64,000 bases of DNA. Source: an uncultured Mycoplasmatota bacterium. Lineage in GTDB: Bacteria > Bacillota_I > Bacilli_A > RF39 > UBA660. The stretch covers positions 67,525-131,524 of the forward strand of contig UQSR01000003.1 of NCBI GenBank assembly GCA_900543825.1. The letters are read 5' to 3'. The translations under genes were made by a program, and so were the position numbers. The notes beneath the pieces were generated by a model. It made no database searches. It had not been told where the DNA came from and saw nothing but the letters and a program-made list of their open reading frames with translations. How positions within the stretch are numbered: the stretch's first letter is position 1; every line of letters begins with the position of its first letter. Positions 36,052 through 45,426 of this stretch are shown piece by piece.

Positions 36052-36501
36052 ATGTACGGAAATAACCTAGGAGCACCATTTATGATGCCAAATCCATATA
36101 TGCAAATGCCAAATATAAATCCCATGATGACAAGAGGAATAAATAATATTGGAGCCATGGGAGGATTATCTAGAGGAGCCTCCATGTCAAAAGCAGGAGG
36201 ATTATTATCCGGAATAAAAGGATTAAATTGGTCTGGTATGTTAAATAACGTTTCCAAAACCCTAGGAGTAGTAAAAGAAGCCATACCAGTAGTAAAAGAA
36301 GTACGACCAATGATGCATAACATGCGTTCAATGTTAAAAATAGCTTCAGTATTTAATGATGAAACAACAACATCAAATACCCAAAATAATAAAGTAAAAG
36401 AAAATACAAATAAACCAGAAGCCAATAATAAAACTACTGATAGTATAAGTACAAATACTACCAGTAGTATAAAAACAAACACCCCAAATTTCTTTTTATA
36501 A
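36052..36501 (+). CDS. YqfQ/VrrA-like protein
   Basis: 149 aa. The N-terminus is Met-, Asn-, Pro- and Gly-rich, followed by GGLLSGIKGLNWSGMLNNVSKTLGVVKEAIPVVKEVRPMMHNMRSML split over residues 50-98, which resembles YqfQ/VrrA proteins of Bacilli (often annotated as spore-coat-like). The C-terminal third is low-complexity Asn/Thr. The start follows GAGAGGAG. The longer frame on the opposite strand is a shadow. Confidence 0.7.
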   Translation: MYGNNLGAPFMMPNPYMQMPNINPMMTRGINNIGAMGGLSRGASMSKAGGLLSGIKGLNWSGMLNNVSKTLGVVKEAIPVVKEVRPMMHNMRSMLKIASVFNDETTTSNTQNNKVKENTNKPEANNKTTDSISTNTTSSIKTNTPNFFL

Positions 36502-36514
36502 GAAATTTTTTTAT
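36486..36514. terminator. bidirectional terminator
   Basis: AAATTTCTT - TTTAT - AAGAAATTT followed by T-run, between convergent yqfQ-like gene and mreD. Confidence 0.75.
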
Positions 36515-37017
36515 TTAATTTCCTTAATATCAAATCTATTAAATAAAGTCTTAATAACCAAATAACTAAGACTAGTATATATAATAGTCATAATAATACT
36601 ATGAACAATTATTCTACCCAAAAGTAAAAAACTATAATTAGCATATCCAACTATACTAAGAATAATAAATGACAACAAATGATAAGTAATAATTGCAATA
36701 ATACTAATAATATTTATCATAAAAATATTATCACTAAGAATATTATTAAGTAAATAAATAACAAAACCAATTCCTAAAAATATAAAGACATTAACAATAA
36801 AAGTAGAAGTATATAAAGCATCAAACAATATTCCAAATATAATAAGTAAAATATAATACTTCTTTTTATTATAGAAATAAGGATAAATAACCACAAAACT
36901 AATAACAGTATATATTGTTGTAAAATAACTAACATCAGTTAAAGAACTAGCAAAAATATTTGACATAAATCCTTCTAGTAAAAAAGAAAAAAGTACATAA
37001 ATAATCAAAAGTAACAT
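36511..37017 (-). CDS. mreD: rod shape-determining protein MreD
   Basis: 168 aa, five or six membrane helices and almost no soluble part. The ATG overlaps the mreC stop as TAATG. The assignment relies on size, topology and the gene order after mreC. Confidence 0.85.
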   Translation of the reverse strand: MLLLIIYVLFSFLLEGFMSNIFASSLTDVSYFTTIYTVISFVVIYPYFYNKKKYYILLIIFGILFDALYTSTFIVNVFIFLGIGFVIYLLNNILSDNIFMINIISIIAIITYHLLSFIILSIVGYANYSFLLLGRIIVHSIIMTIIYTSLSYLVIKTLFNRFDIKEIK

Positions 37018-37874
37018 TATTCCGAATCCTTTCTCTTCAAAACACTAACATAATTAATATTTGAAAAATCTGCTGAAGGTTTAACTTTAATAATTTTAGC
37101 CAAATCATAAGAATCAGTAGTAATCTCACTAACACTACCAATCAATATTCCTGAAGGAAAAATACCACCAAGACCTGAAGTATAAACAAAATCGCCTATA
37201 TCAACATCTTTAGTATTACTAATTCCTTCTACTTCAAGTAAATTCTTACTATAATCATAATTATTTATAAGACCATATAAATTATTATCACCATTACTAA
37301 TATGAACAGATATCTTATTATTAGTTTCACTAGTAGTAATAAGTCTAACATCAGAAGTAAAAGTACTAGTCTTAATTACCCTTCCAATAAGCCCCTTACC
37401 ATTAATAACAACCATATCCTTCTTAATACCATTATAACTACCTTTATTAATAGTAATTGTATTATACCAATATCCTACACTCCTACTAGTAACAGTAGCA
37501 TTCAAATATTCATAATCAGTAAGTGTATAATCAATATTAAGTTCATTCTTTAAAGCATCAATCTGCCTTCTAAGTTCAACATTTTCCGTTTCAATAGCAT
37601 CAATTCTATCCAAAGAAGTCTCTAAAATATCATTCTCTTCATTAACATCCTTAAGTTTATTATATTCTCGAGTTTTAGTAGTAATATAACTAAAAGGATA
37701 AGTAACAATCTTCTCAGCATAAGATAAAGTATCCCTTAAAAAAGATTCTACTGGATTAAGTTTTCTATCCTCTTTTAAAGTAAAAGAAAATATAATAAGT
37801 AATATAATAATAAGTATAACAACACCAATAAAAACATATTTTTTAGAAGTCATCTTTTTCTTTCTACCAAGCAT
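37017..37874 (-). CDS. mreC: rod shape-determining protein MreC
   Basis: 285 aa. A basic N-terminus, one membrane helix (about 12-32), a coiled coil (about 60-110, DVNEENDILETSLDRIDAIE) and the MreC beta domains (GSYNGIKKDMVVINGKGLIG, YTSGLGGIFPSGILIG). It scaffolds the elongasome. mreB is not adjacent; radC lies upstream, as in the Bacillus radC-mreBCD region minus mreB. Confidence 0.93.
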   Translation of the reverse strand: MLGRKKKMTSKKYVFIGVVILIIILLIIFSFTLKEDRKLNPVESFLRDTLSYAEKIVTYPFSYITTKTREYNKLKDVNEENDILETSLDRIDAIETENVELRRQIDALKNELNIDYTLTDYEYLNATVTSRSVGYWYNTITINKGSYNGIKKDMVVINGKGLIGRVIKTSTFTSDVRLITTSETNNKISVHISNGDNNLYGLINNYDYSKNLLEVEGISNTKDVDIGDFVYTSGLGGIFPSGILIGSVSEITTDSYDLAKIIKVKPSADFSNINYVSVLKRKDSE

Positions 37875-37944
37875 AATATCACTTTCCTTACCAATACATA
37901 TTATATAATATTTTTAATCAAAATAAAAGATAAAATTACTACTT

Positions 37945-38622
37945 TTATAAATTATTATCCTCATAAAAACTATAATAATTACCATAACCAATAATAATAT
38001 GATCAAGAAGCCCAATACCATGTATATCTCCAATATTCTTAATTCTTTTAGTAATATCAATATCATTTTTACTAGGACTAGCATTTCCAGAAGGATGATT
38101 GTGAATACAAATAATATATGAAGCCGAAAGCAAATAAGCCTCCTTAAATATTTCTCTAGGATGAACCAAAGAAAAATTAACAGTTCCCTTAAATAACAAT
38201 TTCTTATCTATATACTTTTTCTGATTATCCAAATATATAACATAAAATAATTCCTGTTTCTCATAAGCATAAAGATCATGAAAATAATTAATAATAGAAC
38301 TAGGATCAGTCAAATAAACCAAATCACTATAATTATCATTAGTATATACCCTCTTACCAAGTTCAATAGCGGCTAAAAGTTCAATAGCCTTAATCTTACT
38401 CATACCATTAATATTAGCTAAAGTATTAACCTCCATATTCTTAAGTTCATTAATATTATTAACTGAAGATAATATATTATGAGATATTTCTTTAATACTA
38501 GTTTTCCTAGTTCCAGATTTAAGTATAATTTCAATAAGTTCATTATTAGAAATATTCTCTCTTCCATATTTCAAAAACCTTTCTCTAGGCTTTTCACAAT
38601 TAGGTAACTCTTTTAAATTCAT
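37945..38622 (-). CDS. radC: RadC family JAB domain protein
   Basis: 225 aa. Helix-hairpin-helix N-terminal region (LANINGMSKIKAIELLAAIELGKR) and a JAMM metal motif HNHPSGNASPSKNDID. Despite the name its role in repair is doubtful; in streptococci radC is a late competence gene. Its upstream region shares a 21-bp promoter element with the bacteriocin transporter operon. Confidence 0.93.
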   Translation of the reverse strand: MNLKELPNCEKPRERFLKYGRENISNNELIEIILKSGTRKTSIKEISHNILSSVNNINELKNMEVNTLANINGMSKIKAIELLAAIELGKRVYTNDNYSDLVYLTDPSSIINYFHDLYAYEKQELFYVIYLDNQKKYIDKKLLFKGTVNFSLVHPREIFKEAYLLSASYIICIHNHPSGNASPSKNDIDITKRIKNIGDIHGIGLLDHIIIGYGNYYSFYEDNNL

Positions 38623-38633
38623 TTATACACCTC

Positions 38634-38670
38634 CATATATATAAACACCAAAAAGTTAAATAAATTGTAA
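38634..38670 (-). promoter_or_regulatory. promoter element shared with the bacteriocin operon
   Basis: 38634-38654 is identical to 4423-4443, and ATTGTAA (38664-38670) lies at the same distance as at 4453-4459. The element immediately precedes the radC Shine-Dalgarno site. Confidence 0.55.
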
Positions 38671-38671
38671 A

Positions 38672-38698
38672 AAAAAATATCAATAATTGATATTTTTT
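38672..38698 (-). terminator. terminator after the FNT channel gene
   Basis: AATATCAA - TAA - TTGATATT with T-runs; overlaps the stop region. Confidence 0.75.
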
Positions 38699-39332
38699 AA
38701 TTTATATTTTTTTCTCTAATATATCTATCATAAAGAGCAATAAGTATTGAACCAATAGAATTACCAAGTATCATAATAAATGTATATAATATAGTCTTAA
38801 ATGACCAAGATCTAGCTACACTAAAATAAAACATATTAGCTACGCAGTGCTCAAAACCACATAAAATAAATACAATAACACACATAAATATAGGTATATA
38901 CCTACCAAATACATCTTTACTAGTCTTATAACTATTAACAGCAATATACATAAGAATACCACAAAAAATAGATAAAATTAAAATACTAATAACACTATCA
39001 TTAAGTTTAATATCACTAAGTACTCTAGCCTTTTCACTAATATTATTAATTCTACTATTCAAAGTAGCAAACGCTACCAAATAAGTACCAATAAAATTAC
39101 CTATCAAAGTAAAAATAAGAAGTATAACATAAGATAATTTATTAGATATAACATACCCAATCTTACCAGTATATAAATACATATCAAACATACATATAAC
39201 CAAAAGACCAATAGAGAAGAAAGTAGCCCCAAGTATCTTATTATTTAAAGATAAAAACACTACTCCTCCAATACCAATCATAATACCAGCAAACATGCCT
39301 CTAAATATATAACTCAAATATTTTTTTAACAT
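38697..39332 (-). CDS. formate/nitrite transporter family channel
   Basis: 211 aa, six membrane helices. GIGGVVFLSL, FDMYLYTGKIGY and the hallmark CGFEHCVANMFYF identify the FNT family. It is short for FocA (about 280) since the terminal tails are minimal. Formate transport would fit the fhs gene in the same part of the window. It is 8 nt downstream of the thioredoxin-like gene, so probably the same transcript. Confidence 0.85.
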   Translation of the reverse strand: MLKKYLSYIFRGMFAGIMIGIGGVVFLSLNNKILGATFFSIGLLVICMFDMYLYTGKIGYVISNKLSYVILLIFTLIGNFIGTYLVAFATLNSRINNISEKARVLSDIKLNDSVISILILSIFCGILMYIAVNSYKTSKDVFGRYIPIFMCVIVFILCGFEHCVANMFYFSVARSWSFKTILYTFIMILGNSIGSILIALYDRYIREKNIN

Positions 39333-39340
39333 AAATAATC

Positions 39341-39949
39341 CTACTTATTACAATCAGTACATGAATATAAAGCTTTATATACTTCTTTCATATAGCCACT
39401 TAAAGTATTTTCAAGTTCACTCACTTCTTCTTCTGTCCAGTAATCACTAGGCTTTTCAAAACCTTTAGTATCAAGAGAAGTCTCATAATCATTACCAATT
39501 ATTTTCCCATTTACAACAAAACTAACATTAGGTACAAAAACTTTCAAATTACCCTCATCATCTCTCTGAAGATTATCTCCAAGTATAGATACAATTTCTT
39601 GATACTTTTCTGTATTATTCTTTCTATCTTCAAGTATATTAAAATAATAAATTTTTTCTATATTGGCATCTTTAGCGGTTTCATTTAAATACTTAACATA
39701 AGCTTGACACCAAGGACATTCAGGAAATCCCAAATAAACAACACCAGTACCATACTTCAAAATATTAATAATCTCATCAATATTTTTATATACAAAAACA
39801 TTATCTTCTCCTACTTGTGAATCTACATATTCCTTTGCAAATCTAACATTATCATTCTCATTATTTTTATTATTTAAAACAAAATATAAAAGAATACCTC
39901 CCCCAATAATTATAATAGAACTAACTATTATTATCAATTTCTTTTTCAT
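39341..39949 (-). CDS. membrane-anchored thioredoxin-like protein (CPWC)
   Basis: 202 aa, start at 39949 after AGAGGTGAG; a longer open frame upstream lacks a ribosome site and overlaps the XRE gene. An N-terminal membrane anchor (about 4-24) precedes an extracytoplasmic thioredoxin fold with active site FPECPWCQAY and cis-Pro strand FVPNVSFVVNGKIIG. It is likely a surface disulfide oxidoreductase. The C-terminus ends in CTDCNK, a second CxxC. Confidence 0.85.
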   Translation of the reverse strand: MKKKLIIIVSSIIIIGGGILLYFVLNNKNNENDNVRFAKEYVDSQVGEDNVFVYKNIDEIINILKYGTGVVYLGFPECPWCQAYVKYLNETAKDANIEKIYYFNILEDRKNNTEKYQEIVSILGDNLQRDDEGNLKVFVPNVSFVVNGKIIGNDYETSLDTKGFEKPSDYWTEEEVSELENTLSGYMKEVYKALYSCTDCNK

Positions 39950-40010
39950 TTTTCTCACCTCTTTATCATTATAAAACAAATATAAAAATAAATAAATCAA
40001 ATAAAGGTTG

Positions 40011-40034
40011 AAAAAGCTCAACCTAAGGTTGAGC
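40011..40034 (-). terminator. terminator after the XRE regulator
   Basis: GCTCAACC - TAA - GGTTGAGC followed on the minus strand by T5. Confidence 0.8.
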
Positions 40035-40724
40035 ACTACAACTATCCGTAAGTGATAAAGGAACTCTATATGAAGTAACATTATCATCACTATCAGTAGC
40101 ATCAATTAAAAGATATAAACTATTTTTATTATATTTTTTACAACTTCTTTTATAATTATCAATATGAAAACTAACATTCTTAAAAAAATCTTCTAATTTC
40201 ATACCATTATCATTATAATCATATTCATCTATTTTAGTTTCAATATTACCATTACTCTCATATAAAGCACATTTAATCTTCTTATATAAAGTATTATCTT
40301 CACCACCACAGTAATTAATATTAGATATATATATTGAAGACTTATTATCATTATAGGCTATACTACCACTAATATTAAAATTATTACAATTAGCACTAAT
40401 AGTTTTAAATTCAAAATCATCATCATTACTAAAATGAATAATTAAAAAAACAATAAGAAAAATAAATATTATAAGCAAAATAATAAACATAGATTTATAA
40501 TTTTTCTTCTTACTAGTAGTTTTGCCATCTAATAAATCAGAAAGCGGAGTATCAAAATCTTCACTAATCTGCTTTAATAACATAATATCCGGTATATTCT
40601 TACCATTTTCCCATTTACTAACAGCCTGATAAGTAACACCATATCTCTCTGCAAATTCCGCTTGTGTTAAATTATTCTTTTTTCTAATCTCTTTTATAAG
40701 ATTACCAATTTTCTCCTGATTCAT
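40023..40724 (-). CDS. membrane-anchored XRE-family regulator
   Basis: 233 aa. Cro/C1 helix-turn-helix at 7-62 (LTQAEFAERYGVTYQAVSKWENGKNIPD), a basic linker, one membrane helix (about 78-97) and an extracytoplasmic domain with paired cysteines. A one-component membrane sensor is plausible, the outer domain sensing an unknown signal. It lies upstream of the thioredoxin-like gene, separated by a terminator. Confidence 0.85.
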   Translation of the reverse strand: MNQEKIGNLIKEIRKKNNLTQAEFAERYGVTYQAVSKWENGKNIPDIMLLKQISEDFDTPLSDLLDGKTTSKKKNYKSMFIILLIIFIFLIVFLIIHFSNDDDFEFKTISANCNNFNISGSIAYNDNKSSIYISNINYCGGEDNTLYKKIKCALYESNGNIETKIDEYDYNDNGMKLEDFFKNVSFHIDNYKRSCKKYNKNSLYLLIDATDSDDNVTSYRVPLSLTDSCSAQP

Positions 40725-40792
40725 TTTTCACTTCCTCTATTGCAAATTTATTATATCACAAAAACACTTTCTTCTCATCATTTAATTATATA

Positions 40793-41413
40793 TTATTTAT
40801 CATATTTTTTTGAAGCTAAGTAGTCAACATAAATTTTATCTTTAAACATTTCTTTATATTTATCAATAGTTTCATTAACATTAAACCAATATACACTTGT
40901 TAATATTCCATCATATGGATCAATATCAGTTTGTTCTAATATACCACCTAATGCTTCTATTGTTTTAACAGAACCCAAATTACTTGCTTCACAAACTAAT
41001 TTAACATTATTTATATTATTTTTTTGTGCTTCAATTAAGCCTAAATATAAATTAATTTTATTATATCCTTTTTTTCTTTCAGTAGGACGTATTCCATATC
41101 CTATATTTCCATCAAATTTCTTCATCTTTCCTGATAAACTTAAACGAATATTCAATGCACCAACTACTCTATTATCATTCTCTCTAATTAACAAAAAAGT
41201 CCTTACCTGACATTTACCAATTCTCTTAGCATATTCTTTATTTCCAAGATTCAAGCAATATTCCAATGCTTGTTTAAAAGTATAACCATCTAATATTTTA
41301 GCTAAAATCTCTATACCATTAATATCAGAATTATAAAGAACTAATTCATTAATATAATCAATTATCTCGTTTTTTCTTTCAATTGAAGGAATTTCTAAAT
41401 AAAAACGTTCCAT
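40793..41413 (-). CDS. GNAT family N-acetyltransferase
   Basis: 206 aa, start at 41413 after AGGTG. The GNAT core is VVGALNIRLSL...GNIGYGIRPTERKKGYNKINL with the acetyl-CoA loop RPTERKKGY and VKLVCEASNLGSVKTIEALGG. Substrate unknown. Confidence 0.88.
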   Translation of the reverse strand: MERFYLEIPSIERKNEIIDYINELVLYNSDINGIEILAKILDGYTFKQALEYCLNLGNKEYAKRIGKCQVRTFLLIRENDNRVVGALNIRLSLSGKMKKFDGNIGYGIRPTERKKGYNKINLYLGLIEAQKNNINNVKLVCEASNLGSVKTIEALGGILEQTDIDPYDGILTSVYWFNVNETIDKYKEMFKDKIYVDYLASKKYDK

Positions 41414-41465
41414 ATAGTACACCTACCATTCAAAAATATTATTTAATTTTTTATACCAATATACA

Positions 41466-42647
41466 TCATTTAAGTTTTAACAAACATACACTTTCAACAT
41501 GTTTAGTATTAGGAAAATTATCAAACAAAGTAATTTTATCAAGAACATACTTATCCTTTAACATATCAATATCTCTAGCTAATGTAATAGTATTGCATGA
41601 TACATATACAATCTTTTTAGCACCACTATTAAGTAAATTATTAATAGTTTTTTTATCAAGTCCCCCTCTAGGAGGATCAACTACTATAACATCATAATTA
41701 TTAATCAAAATACTATTAGCATTAACCATATCAAAACTAATATTTTTAATATTATTAATCTTCTTATTAACATTAGCTCCAGTTACAGCATCTTCATTAA
41801 TTTCAATACCATGAACGTCATCAAAATTATCAGCTAAATATATACCAATTGTTCCAGCTCCACAATATAAATCTAAAAGACTATGACCACTTCCAGCAGA
41901 CTCTTTAACTTCATCATACAACCCTCTAATCATATCAGTATTAACCTGAAAAAAAGAATTAGGATATATAGCATACTTAAATTTATCAACAAGTATATTA
42001 ATATACTCCTTACCATATATAACATTACCATTAAAAACAATACTACTTACATTACCATCTAGCCTACAAATAATATCATTATTAATATCATCACCATTAA
42101 TAATAACCATTATTTCATCAGTACCACGAATAACAATATCTCTAATACCATATAAATCACAATCATTAAGAATTCCAATAACTTTATTAATATTATCATT
42201 AACAAGTAAACACCTACTAATAGAAATATAATCATTACTATTCTTTTCTATCAAACATAACTTACCATCATTAATCCTCAAAGAAATTTTATTACGATAA
42301 CCAAATATATTATCACTAGAAATAATACTAGGATTAATATCTAAACCAGCATATCGTTTCATAACATCAACAACCATATTTTTCTTATACATAAGACTAG
42401 TTTTATAATTCAAATATCCAAAATCACATCCACCACACTTATCACTATAAGGACATTTATTTTCTATTCTATCACTACATTTCTCAATATAAGAAATAAC
42501 CTTAGCTTCATTAAAATTCTTTTTTTCATTTATAATTTTAACATCAACTATTTCATTTGGTAAGACATCACTCACAAAAGTAATCTTATTATTAATTTTA
42601 GTTATACCTCTCAAATCATGAGACAATTTATCTACTTTAACTATCAT
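41466..42647 (-). CDS. 23S rRNA (uracil-5-)-methyltransferase, RlmD/RlmCD-like
   Basis: 393 aa. An N-terminal TRAM-like region, a [4Fe-4S]-type cysteine cluster (CPYSDKCGGCDF with an earlier Cys), the SAM motif LLDLYCGAGTIGIYLA, VVDPPRGGL and the catalytic VSCNTITLARD. It methylates uracil in 23S rRNA at C5. Which uridine cannot be told from sequence. Confidence 0.92.
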   Translation of the reverse strand: MIVKVDKLSHDLRGITKINNKITFVSDVLPNEIVDVKIINEKKNFNEAKVISYIEKCSDRIENKCPYSDKCGGCDFGYLNYKTSLMYKKNMVVDVMKRYAGLDINPSIISSDNIFGYRNKISLRINDGKLCLIEKNSNDYISISRCLLVNDNINKVIGILNDCDLYGIRDIVIRGTDEIMVIINGDDINNDIICRLDGNVSSIVFNGNVIYGKEYINILVDKFKYAIYPNSFFQVNTDMIRGLYDEVKESAGSGHSLLDLYCGAGTIGIYLADNFDDVHGIEINEDAVTGANVNKKINNIKNISFDMVNANSILINNYDVIVVDPPRGGLDKKTINNLLNSGAKKIVYVSCNTITLARDIDMLKDKYVLDKITLFDNFPNTKHVESVCLLKLK

Positions 42648-42671
42648 TTCACATCACATAAATATTATATC

Positions 42672-42699
42672 AAAAAAAAGAAAAGAAGTCTATGACTTC
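42672..42699 (-). terminator. terminator after the CNNM-family gene
   Basis: Minus strand GAAGTC - ATA - GACTTC followed by a T-rich tract. Confidence 0.75.
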
Positions 42700-43622
42700 A
42701 TAAGTTCACTAATAATATCTTCTACTGTAACAATACCAAGAAAATTATTACTTCTATCAGTAACTAAAGCCATATGTGCTCTAGCATTGTTAAGAAGTTC
42801 AAGACAAGAAGCCAAATTAGTACTCTTACTAATACATATTGGTTCCATCATAGATCTCTTAATACTAATAGTACCATTATCAAGTATTTCATCAAGTAAA
42901 TCAACTTCATATAAAATACCTACAGCCTTACCCTCTTTATTAATAATAGGAATTCTATCATGATTATCTCTAAATATACACTTCTTAACTTTATATGAAG
43001 AGTCAGTATCATACAAATAAGAAACATCATTTTTATCAACCATAACATTACTTACCTTAAGCTTTTTTAATAAAACAGCCTTCTGAATAAACACACTCTC
43101 TTTTTCATCTACTACTCCCTCACCTTCAATTGTTTTAACAATCTCAACAAGCTCATCTTTTGTAGCGGTAACCTTATGATCATTCTTAACCTTATTTTCA
43201 AATTTACTAATAATTTTATTAAGTGGTATAAAAATAACAAACAAATACTTAAGTATATAACAATACTCCATAGCAAAATCTTCAGAATATTCCCTAGCAA
43301 GTATTTTAGGAATAATTTCCGTAAATATCAAAATAAATAAAGTAAGTATTAAAGTAACAATCCATACATATTTATCCCCAATTAAATTAGAAAAATAAAG
43401 AGTTGTAAGAGAAGATACAGAAATACTAATAATACAATTAATAACCAAAATAACCGTAACAACCTCTGAATATTTCTGATATAAATCATATACTACTTTA
43501 GCTCTCTTATTACCATTATCTTTAAGTTTCTTAATTCTAATAATATTAAGACTAGAAAAAGAGACTTCAACTACAGAACAAACCGCTAAAAGAAATAAAA
43601 GTATTGCTATAACAAAAATCAT
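42690..43622 (-). CDS. CNNM/CorB-type DUF21-CBS membrane protein
   Basis: 310 aa. The DUF21 membrane domain (about 1-135; CSVVEVSFSSLNIIRIKKL, FTEIIPKILAREY) is followed by two CBS domains (about 195-310; HDRIPIINKEGKAVGILYEVDLL, MALVTDRSNNFLGIVTVEDII). Relatives mediate Mg2+ efflux. The C-terminal CorC/HlyC domain is missing. Start overlaps the upstream gene by 4 nt. Confidence 0.9.
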   Translation of the reverse strand: MIFVIAILLFLLAVCSVVEVSFSSLNIIRIKKLKDNGNKRAKVVYDLYQKYSEVVTVILVINCIISISVSSLTTLYFSNLIGDKYVWIVTLILTLFILIFTEIIPKILAREYSEDFAMEYCYILKYLFVIFIPLNKIISKFENKVKNDHKVTATKDELVEIVKTIEGEGVVDEKESVFIQKAVLLKKLKVSNVMVDKNDVSYLYDTDSSYKVKKCIFRDNHDRIPIINKEGKAVGILYEVDLLDEILDNGTISIKRSMMEPICISKSTNLASCLELLNNARAHMALVTDRSNNFLGIVTVEDIISELMKS

Positions 43623-44659
43623 CTAACTACAACTCCCTCTTTATTAAATAAAAAATCTTCATTATTATATAAACCTATCTTTTTATTTTCAAAATTACTA
43701 TAAATATATTTATATTCTACTTCTATAAATTTTTTCTTGTTATAGTTATATGAATAATACTTATTATTATAATTAACAACAATAAAATGCTCTCTATTAC
43801 CATCAAAAATATAAAAGTTATTAATCCTAACATCATAATTAGGACAATACTTACTAAATATATATTTATATACTTCTCCTAATTCATATGTACCAATCAT
43901 ATAAGCATTAATAATATTTTCTGTCAAAGAAAGAATTTTATAAACAATATCACTATCCGTATAATCTATATTCTTTAATGCCTTCTCAATATAATAATCA
44001 CTATAATCTGAATTAATATATCCTATTTTAATATCAATATCTTTATTATTATTATATTTATCAAAGTAATGTGTACTAAAATTACCTTGAATATAACTAA
44101 TATCATTAAATAGATCAACTACTATAAAATCATCTTTAATATTAATCTTATTAGCAATATTCCCCTTTATAGAATTATTAATAATTTCACCACTAATACC
44201 AATTCTACTACATATATACATAAATATTTTACTAAGAGATATATTAGTAATTTTACCAGTTGATAAAGCACCCCATATATTATTAATAGTACTAATACTA
44301 CCAAAAGAAATAACATCATTTTTATTATCAATAGTATTAATATCTAAAGATAATATTTTTCCAAGTTTAATATATACATATCTAACTTTTTCAATATCCG
44401 TAATATCAGAAGGCATCATATCCACAATATTATCAATAATAGCTTCACCTGATTTAAACATATCATAATTGGCATAGATAAAACCATTTTTATTATCAAT
44501 AGTATCAGTATACATATAATTTTGTCCATGCAAAAGAAAATAATCAATGACATTAACATCAACAATATTAATAGACAAATTAATATATTTAGTATTATCA
44601 GTAATATTTTCTATATCATTCATAGAATTAATACTCACAATAACATCTGTACTATTCAT
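43619..44659 (-). CDS. transglutaminase-like protein lacking the catalytic Cys (putative)
   Basis: 346 aa, very rich in Ile, Asn and Tyr. DIEKVRYVYIKLGKILSLD followed by SKIFMYICSRIGISGEII and DDFIVVDLFNDISYIQG resembles the helix, core and histidine/aspartate strands of transglutaminase-like domains, but no Cys is at the expected GxC position (GKITNIS). This is a fold inference only. It is translationally coupled to the CNNM gene. Confidence 0.55.
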   Translation of the reverse strand: MNSTDVIVSINSMNDIENITDNTKYINLSINIVDVNVIDYFLLHGQNYMYTDTIDNKNGFIYANYDMFKSGEAIIDNIVDMMPSDITDIEKVRYVYIKLGKILSLDINTIDNKNDVISFGSISTINNIWGALSTGKITNISLSKIFMYICSRIGISGEIINNSIKGNIANKINIKDDFIVVDLFNDISYIQGNFSTHYFDKYNNNKDIDIKIGYINSDYSDYYIEKALKNIDYTDSDIVYKILSLTENIINAYMIGTYELGEVYKYIFSKYCPNYDVRINNFYIFDGNREHFIVVNYNNKYYSYNYNKKKFIEVEYKYIYSNFENKKIGLYNNEDFLFNKEGVVVR

Positions 44660-44689
44660 TCTATCACCATTATAATTGTACTATATAAT

Positions 44690-44734
44690 AAAAAAAAAAT
44701 AAAGGGAATAAACCTCTAGTTTACATTTCCTTTA
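44690..44734 (-). terminator. terminator after TasA-like gene 3
   Basis: Imperfect minus strand stem AAAGGAAATGTAAAC / GTTTATTCCCTTT followed by T10. Confidence 0.65.
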
Positions 44735-44743
44735 TTAAATATA

Positions 44744-45346
44744 TTATTTCTTAATAGCAGTACCAACTTTAACAAGCCCACTAAAACTTTTATTCATAAG
44801 ATTATTTTGACTACTTCCACTATCTTGAAGCCATACTCTCAAAGTACAAGTATAAGTTTTAGAAGCATTAAAAGTATTAGCAGAAGTACTCAAACTACCA
44901 AGTGATAAACTATCATTTTTTAATACATCACTAGTAAAGCTAGCGCCTGTACCACTTCCAAGATTAGTAGTAGTACTACCATCACTACAAGTAAGTTTAT
45001 ATTTAAAATCACTAACCTTAAGTGCATCATCAATCTTAATATTAATTAAACTAATATTAACAGCCACCTGATAACCATTTAATAAAGTATTATTAGGAAG
45101 TATAGTAAAAACACTCTTACTAGCATAATTATCTACATCAGAAGCCGATATAGGCACTCCAGTTTTCATATTCATATATTCACTTTGACTAAATACCACT
45201 GTCAAACTAGTATCGACATTAGCGGTAGTAACATTGAAATTAGTACCATTTGTACTAACGTAATAAGCATAAGATGTTCCCCACATACCTGCCACTGCAA
45301 GTATAGACGTAATTACTAACACAAAAATAAACTTTTTAAATTTCAT
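44744..45346 (-). CDS. secreted TasA/camelysin-like surface protein 3
   Basis: 200 aa, start ATG at 45346 after GAGGTG. Signal region (about 5-25) ends in GTSYAYYVST, similar to the other TasA-like proteins. The mature beta-rich domain has one pair of Cys (YKLTCSDG, KTYTCTLRVWLQD) that may form a disulfide. Monocistronic with its own promoter. No sipW signal peptidase is nearby. Confidence 0.68.
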   Translation of the reverse strand: MKFKKFIFVLVITSILAVAGMWGTSYAYYVSTNGTNFNVTTANVDTSLTVVFSQSEYMNMKTGVPISASDVDNYASKSVFTILPNNTLLNGYQVAVNISLINIKIDDALKVSDFKYKLTCSDGSTTTNLGSGTGASFTSDVLKNDSLSLGSLSTSANTFNASKTYTCTLRVWLQDSGSSQNNLMNKSFSGLVKVGTAIKK

Positions 45347-45385
45347 ATTAATAATCACCTCTTTATCTTACACTAATCTAGTATT

Positions 45386-45414
45386 ATAATACCATATTTT
45401 AAATATAATATCAA
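45386..45414 (-). promoter_or_regulatory. promoter of TasA-like gene 3
   Basis: Minus strand TTGATA, 17-nt spacer, TATTAT. Confidence 0.75.
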
Positions 45415-45426
45415 TATTTTTATTAA

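Noticed and set aside
36027..36533. 168-codon frame opposite the YqfQ-like gene
   Set aside because: It is antisense to a gene with good SD and family similarity, overlaps mreD and has shadow-like composition.
39950..40105. Longer N-terminus for the CPWC thioredoxin-like protein
   Set aside because: Upstream part overlaps the XRE gene and its terminator; the ATG at 39949 has AGAGGTG.
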